From positions 276,664 through 340,663 of the forward strand of contig CAUYUJ010017915.1 of assembly GCA_963575745.1 (NCBI GenBank): a stretch of DNA of 64,000 nt, read 5' to 3'. This DNA is from Prorocentrum cordatum (Eukaryota > Sar > Dinophyceae > Prorocentrales > Prorocentraceae). Made by a program: the position numbers and the translations under genes. The notes under the pieces are model-generated. The model worked only from the letters and a program-made list of their open reading frames with translations, was not told the DNA's origin and made no database searches. Shown here piece after piece: positions 1 through 11,888 of the stretch (position 1 is its first letter; each line of letters starts with the position of its first letter).

Positions 1-31
1 GAGACGAGACATGACCATCCCACAGTCCCGC

Positions 32-215
32 CCCAGAGATCCGATATCATGATGTTTTTCAATACGGGATCCCTGGAGGTCCCGCCCCCTCCCCCGGGAC
101 CTGTTTTTCATCCTTAGTTGTTTTTTGAATGTCCTGGGGCCCGGCGAGGGCTCCTAGAGGCCGAAAAGGGCGAGAAACCTCCGTCTTGATGTTTTCAATA
201 CGGAGGATCTCTGGG
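32..215 (-). mobile_element. Family D short inverted-repeat element, copy 1
   Basis: The ends are perfect inverted repeats, CCCAGAGATCC at 32-42 and GGATCTCTGGG at 205-215. The interior matches, in reverse, copies near 31.1, 50.5, 55.4, 57.7, 59.7 and 61.6 kb: a segment rich in GGCCC with a CCGTC block, a run reading as GAAAAAC, and an end reading as TGTTGTGAACAAATCACGACGTC in better copies. The motif GATGTTTTCAATACGG or a close variant occurs near both ends (51-66 and 188-203). There is no open frame. It looks like a non-autonomous terminal-inverted-repeat element; I see no clear target duplication here. Confidence 0.6.
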
Positions 216-404
216 TCTCCGTAGCGCTTGACGTAATAAAACAGAGGTCGTGCGCACCAGCAGGTCGCGGTGATGGCCGCGACGAGCGCAGCGCGAAACG
301 AGGCTTCTGGCACCCTTCGAGTGCGGCGGCCCCCCGCGTGTGGTGTTGAGGTCCCGAGAGCTGGTGCAGTCTCGTTCAGTCTGGGCTTGTCCCAAAGAGC
401 CGAG

Positions 405-598
405 GAGTGGAAGGAGGAAGAGGGAGAGGAAGAGGGAGAGGAGAAGGAGGAGGAGGTTGAGGAGGCGGAGGAGGAAGAGGAGGAGGAGGAGGAAGAGCAG
501 AAGCAAGAGGAGGAGGCGGAGGAGGAAGAGAAGAAAGAGGACGAGCAGGAGGAGGAGGGGGAGGAGGAGGAGGAGGAGGAGGAGGAGCAGGAAGAGGA

Positions 599-605
<7 letters not shown>
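405..605 (+). repeat. GAG/GGA purine microsatellite
   Basis: Imperfect (GAG)n with the purine strand on top and occasional T or C interruptions. The long acidic or serine/leucine frames here come from the triplet repeat and exist in all phases, so no gene is called. Confidence 0.9.
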
Positions 606-1310
<705 letters not shown>

Positions 1311-1389
1311 GGTGACGATTATGGTGGTGGTGATGGCGATGGTGATGGTGATGGTGGTTTTGCTTGTGGTGGTGATGCTGCTGATGATG

Positions 1390-1585
1390 AAGAGGAGGAC
1401 GAAGAGGACGATCAGAGCGAGGAGAGTGCGGAGGATGCGAACAGACAGGAGCAGGGAGAAGGTGGAGGAGGAGGAGGAGGAGGAGGAAGAGGAGGAGGAG
1501 GAGGAGGAGGAGGGAGGAGGAGGAGGAGGAGGAGGAAGAGGAGGAGGATGAGGAGGAGGAGGAGGAGGAGGTAGAGGAGGAGGAC
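1390..1585 (+). repeat. GAG purine microsatellite
   Basis: (GAG)n with GGA slips, nearly pure purine from about 1455 to 1580. It follows the GAT tract, so about 400-1585 alternates between GAG and GAT blocks. Confidence 0.9.
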
Positions 1586-1835
1586 GATGACAACGACGAT
1601 GCTCGCCGGTGCAACTATCTCGTGAAACGCGCGGCCGCAGGCGGCAGCCTCTCGACTGGCGGAGGTGGCTCGCCGGTCGCCCAGCTCCCACCCCACGCGC
1701 CCGCGCAGCGTCCGCGTGCCCGAGCCGCTCCTAAGCAGCGAGGGCACATGGGGAAGGGGGACAGAGGGGAGAAGCAGGGGAGGCGGGGTGGTCAGGGTGT
1801 ACCGTGGGAAAGGGGGGGAGGGCGCCAGGGCGAGG

Positions 1836-1965
1836 CCAAAAGGCGGAGGAGGAGGAGGAGGAAGAGGAGGAGGAGGAGGTGGAGGATGTGGTGGATGTGG
1901 TGGAGGAGGAGGTGGAGGAGGAGGAGGAGGCGGAGGAGGAGGTGGATGGTGTGGAGGAGGATGGT
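1836..1965 (+). repeat. GAG/GTG mixed triplet tract
   Basis: (GAG)n with GTG and GCG variants. It follows 250 bp of GC-rich unique sequence (1586-1835) in which I see no feature. Confidence 0.8.
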
Positions 1966-2140
1966 TTCCAAGGGCTCGAGGGACTCAGAAAACAACAAAC
2001 AGCAGAGACACAGTTTCTCCGAGGTTCGCGCGGACCTCCGAGACATTCGGTTTATGCCGTTTTTCGGCTTCTCGGGGGACTCGCAGGGGAGGAGGGAGGA
2101 AGGGTGTCCACGGGGGAGGGCGCTGGGGGGCGGGCCCCAG

Positions 2141-2216
2141 GAGGAGGAGGAGGAGGAGGAGGAGGAGGAGGAGGAGGAGGAGGAGGAGGAGGAGGAGGAG
2201 GAGGAGGAGGAGGAGG
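2141..2216 (+). repeat. Pure GAG tract
   Basis: About 25 uninterrupted GAG units, flanked by G-rich sequence. Confidence 0.95.
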
Positions 2217-3190
2217 GGGTTGGGGGTGGAGGAGTAGGCGGACGGGGAGCGGGAGAGTCAGGGGGGGAGGGGATGGAGGCTGGAGGGTGCACGGAGGGTG
2301 AGAGTAGGGCGCAGGGAGGGGGAGAGGATGAGAGACCTGCAAATGGAGGGACGCAGCCGACCGGCGCAGGGGCGGACCGAGGAGGAGGAGGCGGATCGGA
2401 TCGGACACGTCGGGACGAGCAGCAATCAGCGGCAACCGGCCACCAACCGAGGTGGTGCACCTGACGCAAGGCCGAGTCGGGCGCCGCCACAGGGGCCACA
2501 ACGACCAAAGGACCCACCGAAGGGCCCGCAGGGCCTCCAAGAAGGCCTCCCGAGGCCCCCGTAAGGGTTCCATCGCGAAACTTCATTTTCATAGTCGAGA
2601 CCCCGAGCCACGTTCTTGGGGCATCCCTCCACAGCGGTTTGACAATATTCGCGATTGTCGACTCGAAGGGCTTGAGGGCGCTACACTAGCGGATACTTGC
2701 CTTGTGATGCATTGGACCTTTCCGCTCCCTCTCGCTCGCCCACCCCCCCCGTCGCTACCCCTCCGCACGGCGACAGCCTCTGGGCTTTGGCCTCTTTGAG
2801 GCCTCTGGAGGGCCTCTTGGGGCCTCTTGGGCGTTTCTGGGCGGCTCTTGGGGGGGCATGTTGGAGGACTTGGCCAGGCATCCTTTGGGGAAAGGCTGCC
2901 AACACCTTGTCGCCTCCCCCTTCTTGGGCCCTGCTGAGACCCCTCTGGATGCCTCCTCGGCCCTCCCCGTCCCGTTCCGGTTCCTCTCTCTGGGCGAGCG
3001 CGCCGCGCCGCGCCGCGCCGCGCCCAGGTGGCCGGCCGAACGCCGTCGCCGCCGCCCCTGCCGCCCATGAGCCCCCGGCCCCGGAAGGCCTGGAGCGACG
3101 GGCCGGTGTCTCCGCCTCGTGCCCCCGCGCCGGGCTCGGCTCGCCAGAGGGATTGGGGGTTGGCGGCCGCGGAGGATGCCCCTTGGGCGC
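2217..3190. other. GC-rich sequence without a convincing gene
   Basis: No conserved protein signal in any frame. At 2775-2860 short GGCCTCTTGG-type repeats occur, part of a motif scattered through the window (also 4.9, 7.2, 14.0-14.5, 26.4-27.1, 55.0-55.2 and 58.3 kb). A CGCCGCGC run sits near 3000-3020. Confidence 0.6.
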
Positions 3191-3610
3191 GGGGGCGGGG
3201 GGAGGAAGGCTGGGCGGAGGGAGAGGCGGAGGGAGAGGCGGAGGGAGGAGGAGAAGGAGGAGGAGGAGGAGGAGGACGGAGGACGGAGGACGCAGGACGC
3301 AGGACGGAGGACGCAGGACGGGGAGGACAGAGGACGGAGAAGTAGGAGGAGGAGGAGGAGGAGGAGGAAGAGGAGGAGGAGGAGGAGGCGATCGATTTGA
3401 GCGAGGACGACGAGGAGAAGGACGGAGGAGGATGGAGGAGGGAGCAGAAGGATGTGGACGGAGGAGGACGGTGGAAGATCGAGGAGGAGTGAGAGGGAGA
3501 GAGCGGAGTGGGTGAGGAGGCGGAGGGAGGAGAGGGCGCAGGAGGAAGAGGAGGAGGAAGAGGGATGAGGGAAGAGGAAGGAAAAGAAGGACGGAGGAGG
3601 AGTGAGAGAG
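3190..3610 (+). repeat. GAG/GGAC purine-rich tract
   Basis: Imperfect (GAG)n. A sub-block at 3273-3335 repeats a heptamer of the type GGAGGAC/GCAGGAC. Confidence 0.85.
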
Positions 3611-3629
3611 ACGTATGAAGGGAGACAGG

Positions 3630-4062
3630 ATGATGACGACTACGATGTTTATGGTGGGGTGAAGGGTGGCGATGATGCTGATGCTGATGGTGATGCTGAT
3701 GATGGTGCTAATGACAAAGATGATGCTGCTGATAATGATGACGATGATGATGATGACGATGATGATGAGGATGACGATGGTGATGAATATGCTGCTGATA
3801 CTGACGATGTTGCTGCTGATGAAGATGATGATAGTGGTGCTGCTGATGAAGATGCTGATGATGAGGATGTTGATGATGATTGTGGTGGTGATGATGACGA
3901 TGTTGATGATGCGGATGACGATGACGATGATGCTGATGATGACGACGATGATGATCATGAGGATGGTGATGCTGATGCTGATGATGCGGATGACGATGAC
4001 GATGACGATGGAGGCGATTCTGATGATGATAAGGAGGAGGAGGGGAATGACGATGACGATGC

Positions 4063-4116
<54 letters not shown>

Positions 4117-4286
4117 CGCTGCTGCTGCTGCTAATGATGCATGATGCTGCTGATGATGAGTATGATGATTATGGTGATGATGATCATGATTGTGATAGTG
4201 GTGGCGGTGACGACGATGATGATGGTGGTGATGATGATGATGGTGGTGGTGATGATGATGGTGGTGATGCTGCTGATTATGACGAT
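3630..4286 (+). repeat. GAT microsatellite, imperfect
   Basis: Degenerate (GAT)n with GCT, GGT and GAC substitutions; purest around 4060-4115. No gene is called from the poly-Asp and poly-Met frames. Confidence 0.9.
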
Positions 4287-4410
4287 GTGTTGTAGCACGT
4301 GTTTGTAATCCCAGTGTCCAGCGCACCCGGGCCCAGCAGGACGTGCACAGTGCGAAACTCGTTTGGACAGGTGAGCAGGCTTCGCATGCGATGAGACGTA
4401 GCACATATTT
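4287..4410 (+). repeat. Direct repeat, left copy (about 125 bp)
   Basis: Begins GTGTTGTAGCACGTG and ends near GAGACGTAGCACATAT. It is closely matched by 4709-4834, about 422-425 bp downstream. The 298 bp between the copies show no gene. Confidence 0.75.
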
Positions 4411-4708
4411 TGCAACAGAACTAGCAACTCTTGCCGATGTGAGCTGTTCAAATTACCTGCAAGGCACGCGAGCTCTCGTGCCCAGCCGGGTTTAAAGATC
4501 TTGCACTGGAGGTTGGACCCTTCTGACCTGGGGTTCCTATCAGTAGCAATTAGACAAGGGAGATGCACGAGGAACACTCCACTCGAGCTGGAAAAGCTAA
4601 AACATCAGTGCACACGGGGGGGGCAGTAAAAACTACGCATAGTGGCAAGACGATCTCTACATTTCCACGCCCAGTAAGGAAAATTCGATGTTCCCAGTCT
4701 CCAATCAT

Positions 4709-4834
4709 GTGCTGCAGCACGTGTTTGTGATCTGGGAGTCCAGCCCACCAACCCAGGCCCATCAGGACGCGCACAGGGCGAAGCCCGTGTGAGTAGGTGG
4801 GCAGGCACAACATGCGATGAGACGCAGTACATAT
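4709..4834 (+). repeat. Direct repeat, right copy (about 125 bp)
   Basis: Begins GTGCTGCAGCACGTG and ends GAGACGCAGTACATAT. The start contains the palindrome GTGCTGCAGCAC. It pairs with 4287-4410. The two could be remnants of one duplicated element or the ends of a roughly 550-bp element. Confidence 0.75.
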
Positions 4835-5300
4835 CCTAGTGGCCTGCGGCCCATCCCACCACCGCGCCTGCGTCGTGGGCGAAATGCCTTTGAGAGACCT
4901 CCTCGTGTTGGGGCAGTGGTGGGGGCTCCGGGGCTGTCCTGGAGCCCCCTGGGGCGGTCGTGAACACCTCTTGGGGGTTCCTTGGGCCGTCATGGGGCGG
5001 TCTAAGGGGGCCCCTGGGCGGGCGTGGACATGGCGACGACCAAGAAGCGAGCTTGGTAAACATGTATGTTTTCCGCCCTGGTGTAGCGATTTGTTCCCGA
5101 CCCTCCTGCGTGCTGGATCCTCGTGTGGAAGACGCAGCGCCGCGCGTCCTGACCTCAGAGCGAGAGCGCCTTCTGTGGCCGCTTGGAGGGGGGGGGGTGG
5201 CACCAGACCCCCCCCCCTTCTGGATGGAAGGGGGGGAGGTTTCGACCCCCCCCCCCCTCCCGTGACGGAGGCGGCGGGGGGTTCGACCGCCCCCCCTCCT
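4835..5300. other. GGCC-type minisatellite and poly-G/poly-C runs
   Basis: About 4890-5035 carries loose GGGGC/CCTTGGG repeats. From 5190 to 5300, G runs and C runs of 8-13 bases alternate, which could fold back or form G-quadruplexes. No gene. Confidence 0.6.
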
Positions 5301-5314
5301 CTCTCCCTGTTCTC

Positions 5315-5465
5315 GGGCCGGCGCTGGCATCGGCGGCGGCTGGCGGCGGCGGCGGGGAGCGTCGATGAAGACGACGTTTTCTTTTTCTGGGCCGGCGCTG
5401 GCGCCTGCGGCGGCTGGCGGCGGCGGCAGGGAGCGTCGACGAGGACGACGGCGACGACGATGACG
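5315..5465 (+). repeat. 74-bp tandem duplication, GGCCGGCGCTGGC type
   Basis: Two copies, from 5315 and from 5389, each starting GGGCCGGCGCTGGC and ending in GTCGA.GA.GACGACG. The reverse complement of its GC-rich core recurs at 7311-7525, on the far side of the GGT tract. Confidence 0.7.
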
Positions 5466-5480
5466 ACGACGACGACGCTC

Positions 5481-5605
5481 CGCCACCGTGCTGTGGTTTT
5501 GGGTCAGAGTCCTAATGGGTGCCTCCTGGGTTCTCGTCTGGGGGCTCTCGGGTGCCTCTGAAGGGCATTTGTGAAGCATCCTGGGCGCCTCTTTGGAAGT
5601 TTTGG
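5481..5605 (+). repeat. Direct repeat flanking the GGT tract, left copy
   Basis: Starts CCGCCACCGTG and includes a TGAAGC.TCCTGG motif. A diverged copy lies at 7130-7245, so the GGT tract sits between two copies of one sequence. Confidence 0.65.
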
Positions 5606-5611
5606 GGCCTC

Positions 5612-7115
5612 TCTGAGGTGGTGGTGGTGGGCTGTGGTGCTGGTGCTGGTGGCGGTGGTTGTGGCGGTGGTGGTGGTGGTGTTGGTGGTGGTGGTGTGGT
5701 GGTTGCTGGTGGTGGTGTTGGTGGTGGTGGTTATTGTGGTGGTTGTGGTGGCAGGCTGCGGTGGTGGGTTGTGGTGGTGGTGATGGTGGTGGTGGTGTGG
5801 TTTCTGGTGGTGGTGGTAGTGTGGTGGTGTGGTTTCTGGTGGTAGTGTGGTGGGTGTGGTGGTGGTGGTGGTGGTGGTGGTGGTGGTGGTGGTGGTGTGG
5901 TTTCCGGTGGTGGTGCTGGTAGTTGTGGTGGTGGTGGGTTGTGGTGGTGGCTGTTGTGGCGGTGGTGGTGTGGTGTTTTTTTTGTGGTGGTTGTGGTAGT
6001 GGTAGTGGTTGTGGTGGTGGTGGCTTGTGGTGTAGGTCGTGGTGGTGTGGTGGTGGTTGTGGTGGTGGTGTGGTGGTTTGTTGTTATGATGGTTATTGTG
6101 GTGGTGGATGGCAGTGGCAGTGGTGATGTTGTTGGTGGTGGTGTGGTGGTTTGTGGTGGTGTTGGTGGTGGGTTGTGGTGGTGGTGGTGGCGGTGATGGC
6201 GGAGGCTGTGGTATGGTGGTTTGTGGTCGTGGTGGTTGTGGCGGCGATTGTGGTGTTGGTGGGTTGTGGTTGTGGTTGTGGTGTTGGTGGTGGTGGCTGT
6301 GGTTGTGGTGGTGGTGTGGTGGATTGTGGTGGTAGCGGTGGTATTTTGTTCTGGTGGTGAGGTGGTGGTTGAGGCGGTGATGGTGGTGGTGTTGGTGGTG
6401 GTGGTTGGGTGGCGGTTGACGGTGGTGGTGGCGTGGTGATTTGTGGTGGTGGCGGTGGTGGGTTGTGCTGCTAGTGGTGGTGGCGGTGGTTGTGGCGGTT
6501 GTGGTGTGGTGGTGGTGTGGTAGATTGTTGTGGTGGTTGTTGTGGTGGTGGTGGTGGGTTGTTGTGGTTTTTGTGGTGGTGGTGGTGGCTGTGGTGGTGG
6601 TGGTTGTGTGGTTGTTTGTGGTGGTTGTGTGTTGAGATGATGGGTGGTGGTGGTGGTGGTGGTAGTGGTAGTGGCGGTGGTGGTGGTGGTGGCGTGGTTG
6701 TTTGTCGTGGTGGTGGTGGTAATGGAAGGCTGTGGTGTTGGTGGTGGTGGTGCTGCTGCTGGTGATGGTGCTTGTGGTAGTGGTGGGTGCTGGGTGGTAG
6801 TAGTGGTGGTGGTGGTGGTAGTGGTGGTGGTGGTGGTGTGGTGGTGTGGTGGTGTGTGGCGGTGGTGGTGGTGATGGGTTTTGGTGGTGGTGGTGGTGGC
6901 GGTGGTGGTGATGGTGGTGTTGGTGGTGTGGTAGTTTGTTGTGGTGGTTGTGGTGGTGGTTATAGTTGGTTGTGGTGGTTTGTGGTGGTGGCGGTGGCGT
7001 TTTGGTGTTGGTGGTGGTTTAGTGGTTTGCGGTCATGGTGGTGGTTGTGGTGTTGGTGGTGGTGGTTGTGGTGGTGGTGGTGGTGGTGTGGTGGTTTGTG
7101 GTGGTGGTGGTGTGG
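5612..7115 (+). repeat. 1.5-kb GGT/TGTGG satellite
   Basis: Almost entirely G and T on the top strand, built of (GGT)n broken by GTGGTTTGTGG and TGTGGTGTGG variants. Dense short G runs on one strand make G-quadruplex formation plausible. Val/Trp/Gly frames are repeat artefacts. Confidence 0.95.
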
Positions 7116-7129
7116 CCTTCGGATCTTCC

Positions 7130-7245
7130 CGCCACCGTGTTTTGGCTTCGGGCCAAAGTTTAATGGAGGCCTCCTGAGGTCTTGTCAGAGGGGTCTCGGC
7201 GGAGTCTGAGGAGCATTTATGAAGCCTCCTGGACCTTTGGGGGGC
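7130..7245 (+). repeat. Direct repeat flanking the GGT tract, right copy
   Basis: Starts CCGCCACCGTG and includes ATTTATGAAGCCTCCTGG. It matches 5481-5605 with many substitutions. Confidence 0.65.
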
Positions 7246-7310
7246 GAGGGCTTTGGGGGGCGAGGGCTCGATATGGCGCTTTCTGTTTCCCCTCTGCGGC
7301 CTCTTGGCCC

Positions 7311-7535
7311 TCTCTGGTCATCGTTGCCGCGTCCCCGCCGTCGGCGCTGCTGGCCGCTGGCCGCCGCCAGCGCCGGCGCTGGCGCCGGCGCAGGGGAGGG
7401 GGGGGGTTTGATACCCTCCCCCCCTCCCTGAGCCTTCTCTGGTCATCGTTGCTGCGTCCCCGCCGTCGGCGCTGCTGGCCGCCGCCAGCGCCGGCGCCGG
7501 CTTCGGCGCAGGGGGGGGGGTGAACCCCCCCCCCT
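7311..7535 (+). repeat. 125-bp tandem duplication
   Basis: Two copies, from 7311 and from 7436, each starting TCTCTGGTCATCGTTG and running into CGCCAGCGCCGGCGC and then G and C runs. Its core is inverted relative to the pair at 5315-5465. Confidence 0.75.
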
Positions 7536-7800
7536 TTCTTGGGAGGGGTGGGGAGGGGGTTCGGGAGAGGGGGGCGGGTAGGGGGGAGGGGAGTCTCCTA
7601 GTTCTGATCGACGGCGCCGAGTATAGGGGGGGGGCCCACCCCCCGGCTCGAAACGCGCCGCCGAATGTTCCCAAGGCAAGCACCCGTGAAACACGCTCGC
7701 TCTGATCTTACCTCCTCACTCTTGCTCCTCCTCTTTCCCCTCCTTGTCCTCCTCCCCTTTTCCACTCCGGTTCCTTATAGATATCTCCTCAACTCCTCCC
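7536..7800. other. G/C-run sequence passing into a CTC-rich segment
   Basis: No gene seen. The pyrimidine-rich segment at 7708-7800 lies on the outer side of the family F copy that follows, matching the order in the other two F copies once orientation is reversed. Confidence 0.5.
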
Positions 7801-8130
7801 TGTCGCACCCCGAGGCGGGTCGAAAGGGCGGGCTGGGCGTGTCGCTTGAGATATCCCCACAGTGTATGATCCTGACGCTTGGAATTTGCAACAGCTTCAC
7901 GGATGGAGGGCGGGCCGTTTGCAAAATGTAGTGTTCAAGTTTATGCGCGCGTGCACTCGTTGCAAAAGTTTGCAAGAGTTTCGCGGATGGAGTGGAGGGC
8001 GGCCCGTTTTCAAGATCCACCTCTCGCCTTGGCGCCGCGCGCGATCTTTCTAAAACTTTGCAAGAGCTTCACGGATTTAGGGCAGTTGGTTTTCAAAATG
8101 TGGTTTTCGCTTTAATGCCGCGCACATTAT
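7800..8130 (-). repeat. Family F minisatellite element, copy 1
   Basis: In reverse orientation it reads as about three diverged 70-80 bp units with the motifs GCGCGGCGCCAAGGCGAGAG, CATTTTGAAAA and GGCCGCCCTCCATCCGTGAA. Next comes a terminal segment ending in CGAC(A)GGG and then a purine tract. The same order (units, terminal segment, GAG tract) is seen at 40.1-40.5 and 48.0-49.1 kb. Confidence 0.65.
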
Positions 8131-8404
8131 TTCTAAACGTTTGCATCACTTGTGCACGTGACCAGCGCTCACATGAGCGCCCACCATTTGACTGGTTCCC
8201 CTGGCGCTGGTGAGGTCGACCTGGGCTCGGAGGGACACGCATCCATACCTGGAGGTGTCATGTTCGGTACCCCGCTTGGGGGCCAAACCTCATGGACTTC
8301 GGTGGCAAGACGACATGCCTGGGCGCCGAGCCCAGTAAAGAGTACGGGGAAAGGCATGGAGATCACGACACTTCACATTTCGTGACGTTCAGCGTTTTCA
8401 TTAT
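8131..8404. other. Unique sequence, nothing recognised
   Basis: No repeat or coding signal stands out. Confidence 0.5.
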
Positions 8405-8850
8405 CCAAAGAGGATGCTGCTGCTGATGATAATGCTGGTGGTGATGGTGATGATGATGATGCTGATGTGCTGGTGGTGGCGATGGTGATGGTGTTGGTGA
8501 TGGTGTTGGTGATGGTGATTGTGATGGTCGTGATTATGGTGTTGCCGTTGTCGAAGATGATGTGTGCGGTGGCGACGGTGCAGATGATGATGGCGCTGAT
8601 GACGATAACGATGACGATCATGATGTGGATGTTCATGAAGATGAAGACGAAGGTGAGGATGCTGATGCTGATGCTGATGATGATGATGATGATGATGATG
8701 ATGGTGGTGGTCGTGCTAATGGATACTATGGTGGTAGTGACGATGGTGATGGAGACGGCGATAGCGATGCCGATGGTCATGTCAATGATAACGATGATGC
8801 TGATTATTACGATGGTGATTATGCTGCTGATGATGATGATGATGATGTTC
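8405..8850 (+). repeat. GAT microsatellite, imperfect
   Basis: (GAT)n with GGT, GCT and GAC variants. The purest part is about 8675-8703. Confidence 0.9.
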
Positions 8851-9292
8851 CACGATCCTCCGCCTGCCTCCTTGTCGGCTACGTTACCACAGTGCTCGTT
8901 GCGTGCCTTTGCTACGGTGGTCTCAAGCACCGTGGCGACAACTGTTTCCTTGTGAAAGGGAGCAGAGAGGGAGTGTGGATCATGAGGGGAAAGACCCGCT
9001 CTCGATGGAGCACAGGCATCAGATGAGGAGAAGGAGGCGGAGGGAGAAGGTGGGAGGAGGAGAGATGAGGGAGGAGGAATAGGAGGATGATAGGAAGAGT
9101 AAGAAGCAGGAGGACGCAAATGCAGAAAAGGAGGAGGAAGAGCACTTAATGAGGATGATGGCACTGCGGCGTGTGAGTGATAGAAACTGAACAGACACGG
9201 AGTCGGACCCGCTCAGGTGTCGCCTGCTCCTAAAAACGTCCTTCGGTTACTTAGTCAACCAATGAGCACCACCTTCTCTCAATGGTCTAACC
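8851..9292. other. Unique sequence with a weak purine tract
   Basis: 9010-9160 is rich in GAGGAGGA but poorly conserved. The rest shows no gene. Confidence 0.5.
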
Positions 9293-9410
9293 CTTAGAAC
9301 ACCGTGATCCGTCGATCATGGCTCGATCAGGCCGCTGGTCTGGCCGATCCGGTGATCGTTCGGCCTCCGCGCGTTCGATCGGGCTCCCGATCAGCGGGGT
9401 TTCCCGCGCG
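9293..9410. repeat. Cluster of GATC-containing short palindromes
   Basis: Repeated CGATC, GATCCG and CGATCAGG motifs, both strands alike. A similar CGATCG-rich stretch ends the window (63905-64000). Confidence 0.5.
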
Positions 9411-9707
9411 GTAGCATGGGTTGAGCTGGAAGGTCCAGGATCAGCACGTATCAGGCCGTGCTTTCGTAGAGCAGTCCCCAAGCAGTACAGTCGGGGCGCT
9501 GAAGAAGGAACCCTTCTCGTTGGGGAGGGGCTCGGTGTTCCTTAATTGTTCTACACCTGGCCCAAGGTTTCCCTCAAATTTTCGACGGGAAGTCGAAGGT
9601 TAACTCATGAAAGAAAAGGGCCTTGTTCCTTATTTAGGGTTCCTTAAGTCAACGCCTCGACTGTATTTGTACTGAGGGGCCCTTCGACTGCCTGTCTCAA
9701 AAGTTGG
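9411..9707. other. Unique sequence, nothing recognised
   Basis: No coding or repeat signal that I can support. Confidence 0.4.
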
Positions 9708-9860
9708 AAGGGCGTGCTCGGGTTCCGCCTGGTGCCCAGCTGGTGGCCGCCCGTAGGCGCCTCGTAGGCGCGCCCTGCGTGGGATGGCCGTGCTGAGGGT
9801 TCGCCCGGTGCCCCGTTGTCGGCCGCCCGTGGGCGTCTCTCGGGTGCCCCGGCGTTGGGC
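9708..9860 (+). repeat. 75-bp tandem duplication
   Basis: Two diverged copies starting near 9711 and 9786. Both carry the order CGTGCT, CGGTGCCC, GGCCGCCCGT.GGCG. Confidence 0.65.
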
Positions 9861-9899
9861 GCATCACGTAGTGCACAACACCCAGCTTATCCATACTGA

Positions 9900-10215
9900 A
9901 GATTGCATGACGTACTTGACGTCACAAAGCTTGCAACGCATGGCGTGCACCACCTCTCTTGGAGAATGCATCGAAACATTGCTTCGCATATCTTGCGCCA
10001 CATAGACTGATCCACATAACTTGCATTACAAGGTTCTCACACAATAATGTGCACCACGTAGCTCGCACCACATGGCTTGCACCACTTTGATGGCACCACG
10101 TAACAGCTTGCTGACCATAACTTTCACCACATAGCGTGCCAGACGTAGATCGCATTGCGCATATGATGTATGAAATTACTTGCACTTCATATCTTGCACA
10201 TCGAGTGCGCAAGAG
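9900..10215 (+). repeat. Degenerate CACCACRTAG short tandem repeats
   Basis: Many imperfect 14-18 bp units such as TTGCACCACATGGC and GCACCACGTAGC, AT-richer than their surroundings. Frames here are small and unconserved. Confidence 0.55.
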
Positions 10216-11527
10216 TCTGCAATTCGATTTGAGACACGCTAGTTAGTACCATGTCAGGATCAGCATCAGGCCATGGATCAGATTGGGTCAGCAGGGGGTC
10301 TCTGAGGTCTTCTACATTTGTGCTCTCCGATCAGTCAGGCCAGCCTCTCATTTCGGAGTGACCTCCTCATCGCCGCCACGTGCTTGCCATGTGCATTTGC
10401 AGTCAAAGCTCATGGTATGGACGAGTATCTTTCCAAGGTCACCCTTGCATCCTTGGCTGTTCGGCCGATCCTTGAGTCCGTTAGGTCGAAATGTTGGCCC
10501 CTCACAGCTTAGAAAATTCGAACTGGGGATCTGAAAGGGCTTGCATCCTTACCAAGCATCATTATGTCAAGTGTTGACCGTCTGCGAGCAGTATGTTCTA
10601 TGTGGACGCGCGTGATGCAGACTGCGTGTGCGATTCATTTTGCGTGGTACCTCCCATGAGTAAGGCATGTGCTGGGCTTCCATAGGAGGGATTCGACAAC
10701 GCTACTGTAGTTCATTTGTGCCAGCTAATTCTTTGTTGTGTTCCCGATGCTGTTCATGTGTTTCCCATTGTCAGGAGGTTGTTTGCATACAGCGCGTTGT
10801 TCCACAGAGGATGTGCTCATGCTTTATATTGGTTTTGTTTTGTTTCTCCGCTGCGGTCTTGATAATATGAATGCCTCGCGGCGATAGCAGGCCTAGGCGA
10901 AATTCGCATGAGGAATCATGGCGGGGTCGAAACACGAGAGGGTCGAGGAACAGAAAGAGGAAGAGGATCTGTTTTCGGCGTCGTTGTCCTCCTCCCCGTT
11001 TTCCAACATATTCTCTCTCGCTCTAGTTTGATCCACCTCCTTATTTCCTTGGTGCAGCTAGGAGCCAGCAGGATAAGGACTCGTCTCTCTTTCCCTCTCT
11101 TTTCCTGTCTGCCCCACTCTTCAGGAGAAGGATGGGGTAAGTTTTTAGTGGCGCTCTGGGTCCACATCCTGGGAGGCCCCTGGAAGCCAGAATAGGACCT
11201 CCTCTGCACCCAGGGTCTCCAGAGCCGGCCAGCCAGGTATCCTCGCCTGGGCACGGAACCTCTCCAGCTGCTCCCAGGAGCTCGCCGCCCCAGTTCCCTG
11301 GGCTGGCGCGAGGGGTTTTTGGACAATCCATGGCGTCTCCGACAATACGATGTTTTCAATCCTGGCGTTTCTATTCGATTTCGGCCTTTGGCCATCCCCA
11401 GTTCCGGTTCCTCCTTGGGACGTCTCGGAAATCTGTAGGGCCGTCTTGGACGTCTTGGGACATGGTCGCGCTATCTTAAAGCATATTGGGCCGCCCTTCC
11501 ATAGCCAAAGCGGTATAAGCCTAAACT
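10216..11527. other. Mostly unique, AT-richer sequence
   Basis: No gene that I can support. Around 11340-11420 there is a stub resembling family D in reverse (GATGTTTTCAATCC and a GGTTCCTCCTTGGGACG block). Confidence 0.45.
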
Positions 11528-11645
11528 TTTGGAGGTCCGCGCGGATTTCTGACGCGCTAACCGCTCCAAGGCGGCGCTGGAGGCGCCGCAAGGGAGGGGG
11601 GGGTCCAGCGCCGACATGAAATCCGCACGGACCTGCGAGCGCTAA
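11528..11645 (+). mobile_element. Family Q inverted-repeat element, copy 1
   Basis: AGGTCCGCGCGGATTTC at 11532-11548 is inverted as GAAATCCGCACGGACCT near 11617-11633. The inner part GGGGTCCAGCGCCGA recurs at 39552-39566 in a related sequence. Confidence 0.5.
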
Positions 11646-11888
11646 TGTGTATGTTGTGTTGCTCCTCTGACCGCACATATCGTCTTCCAAGCTTGAAGGT
11701 CGGAGATCTCTTGAGCGGGACGCCGCGAACAAGGGGGGGCACCGCCATGGGGAGCTTCCCTGGCTTTTCCCCGTGGTGGTGATGGTACCGATCCGGACGC
11801 GTTCAGACAAATTTGGGCGCCCGTTTCGGTCACACTCGGGCAGCTTTTCGTTCACAGTTCGGGTCACAACATTCTATTGATAGAGACG
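11646..11888. other. Unique sequence, nothing recognised
   Basis: No gene or repeat identified. Confidence 0.4.
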
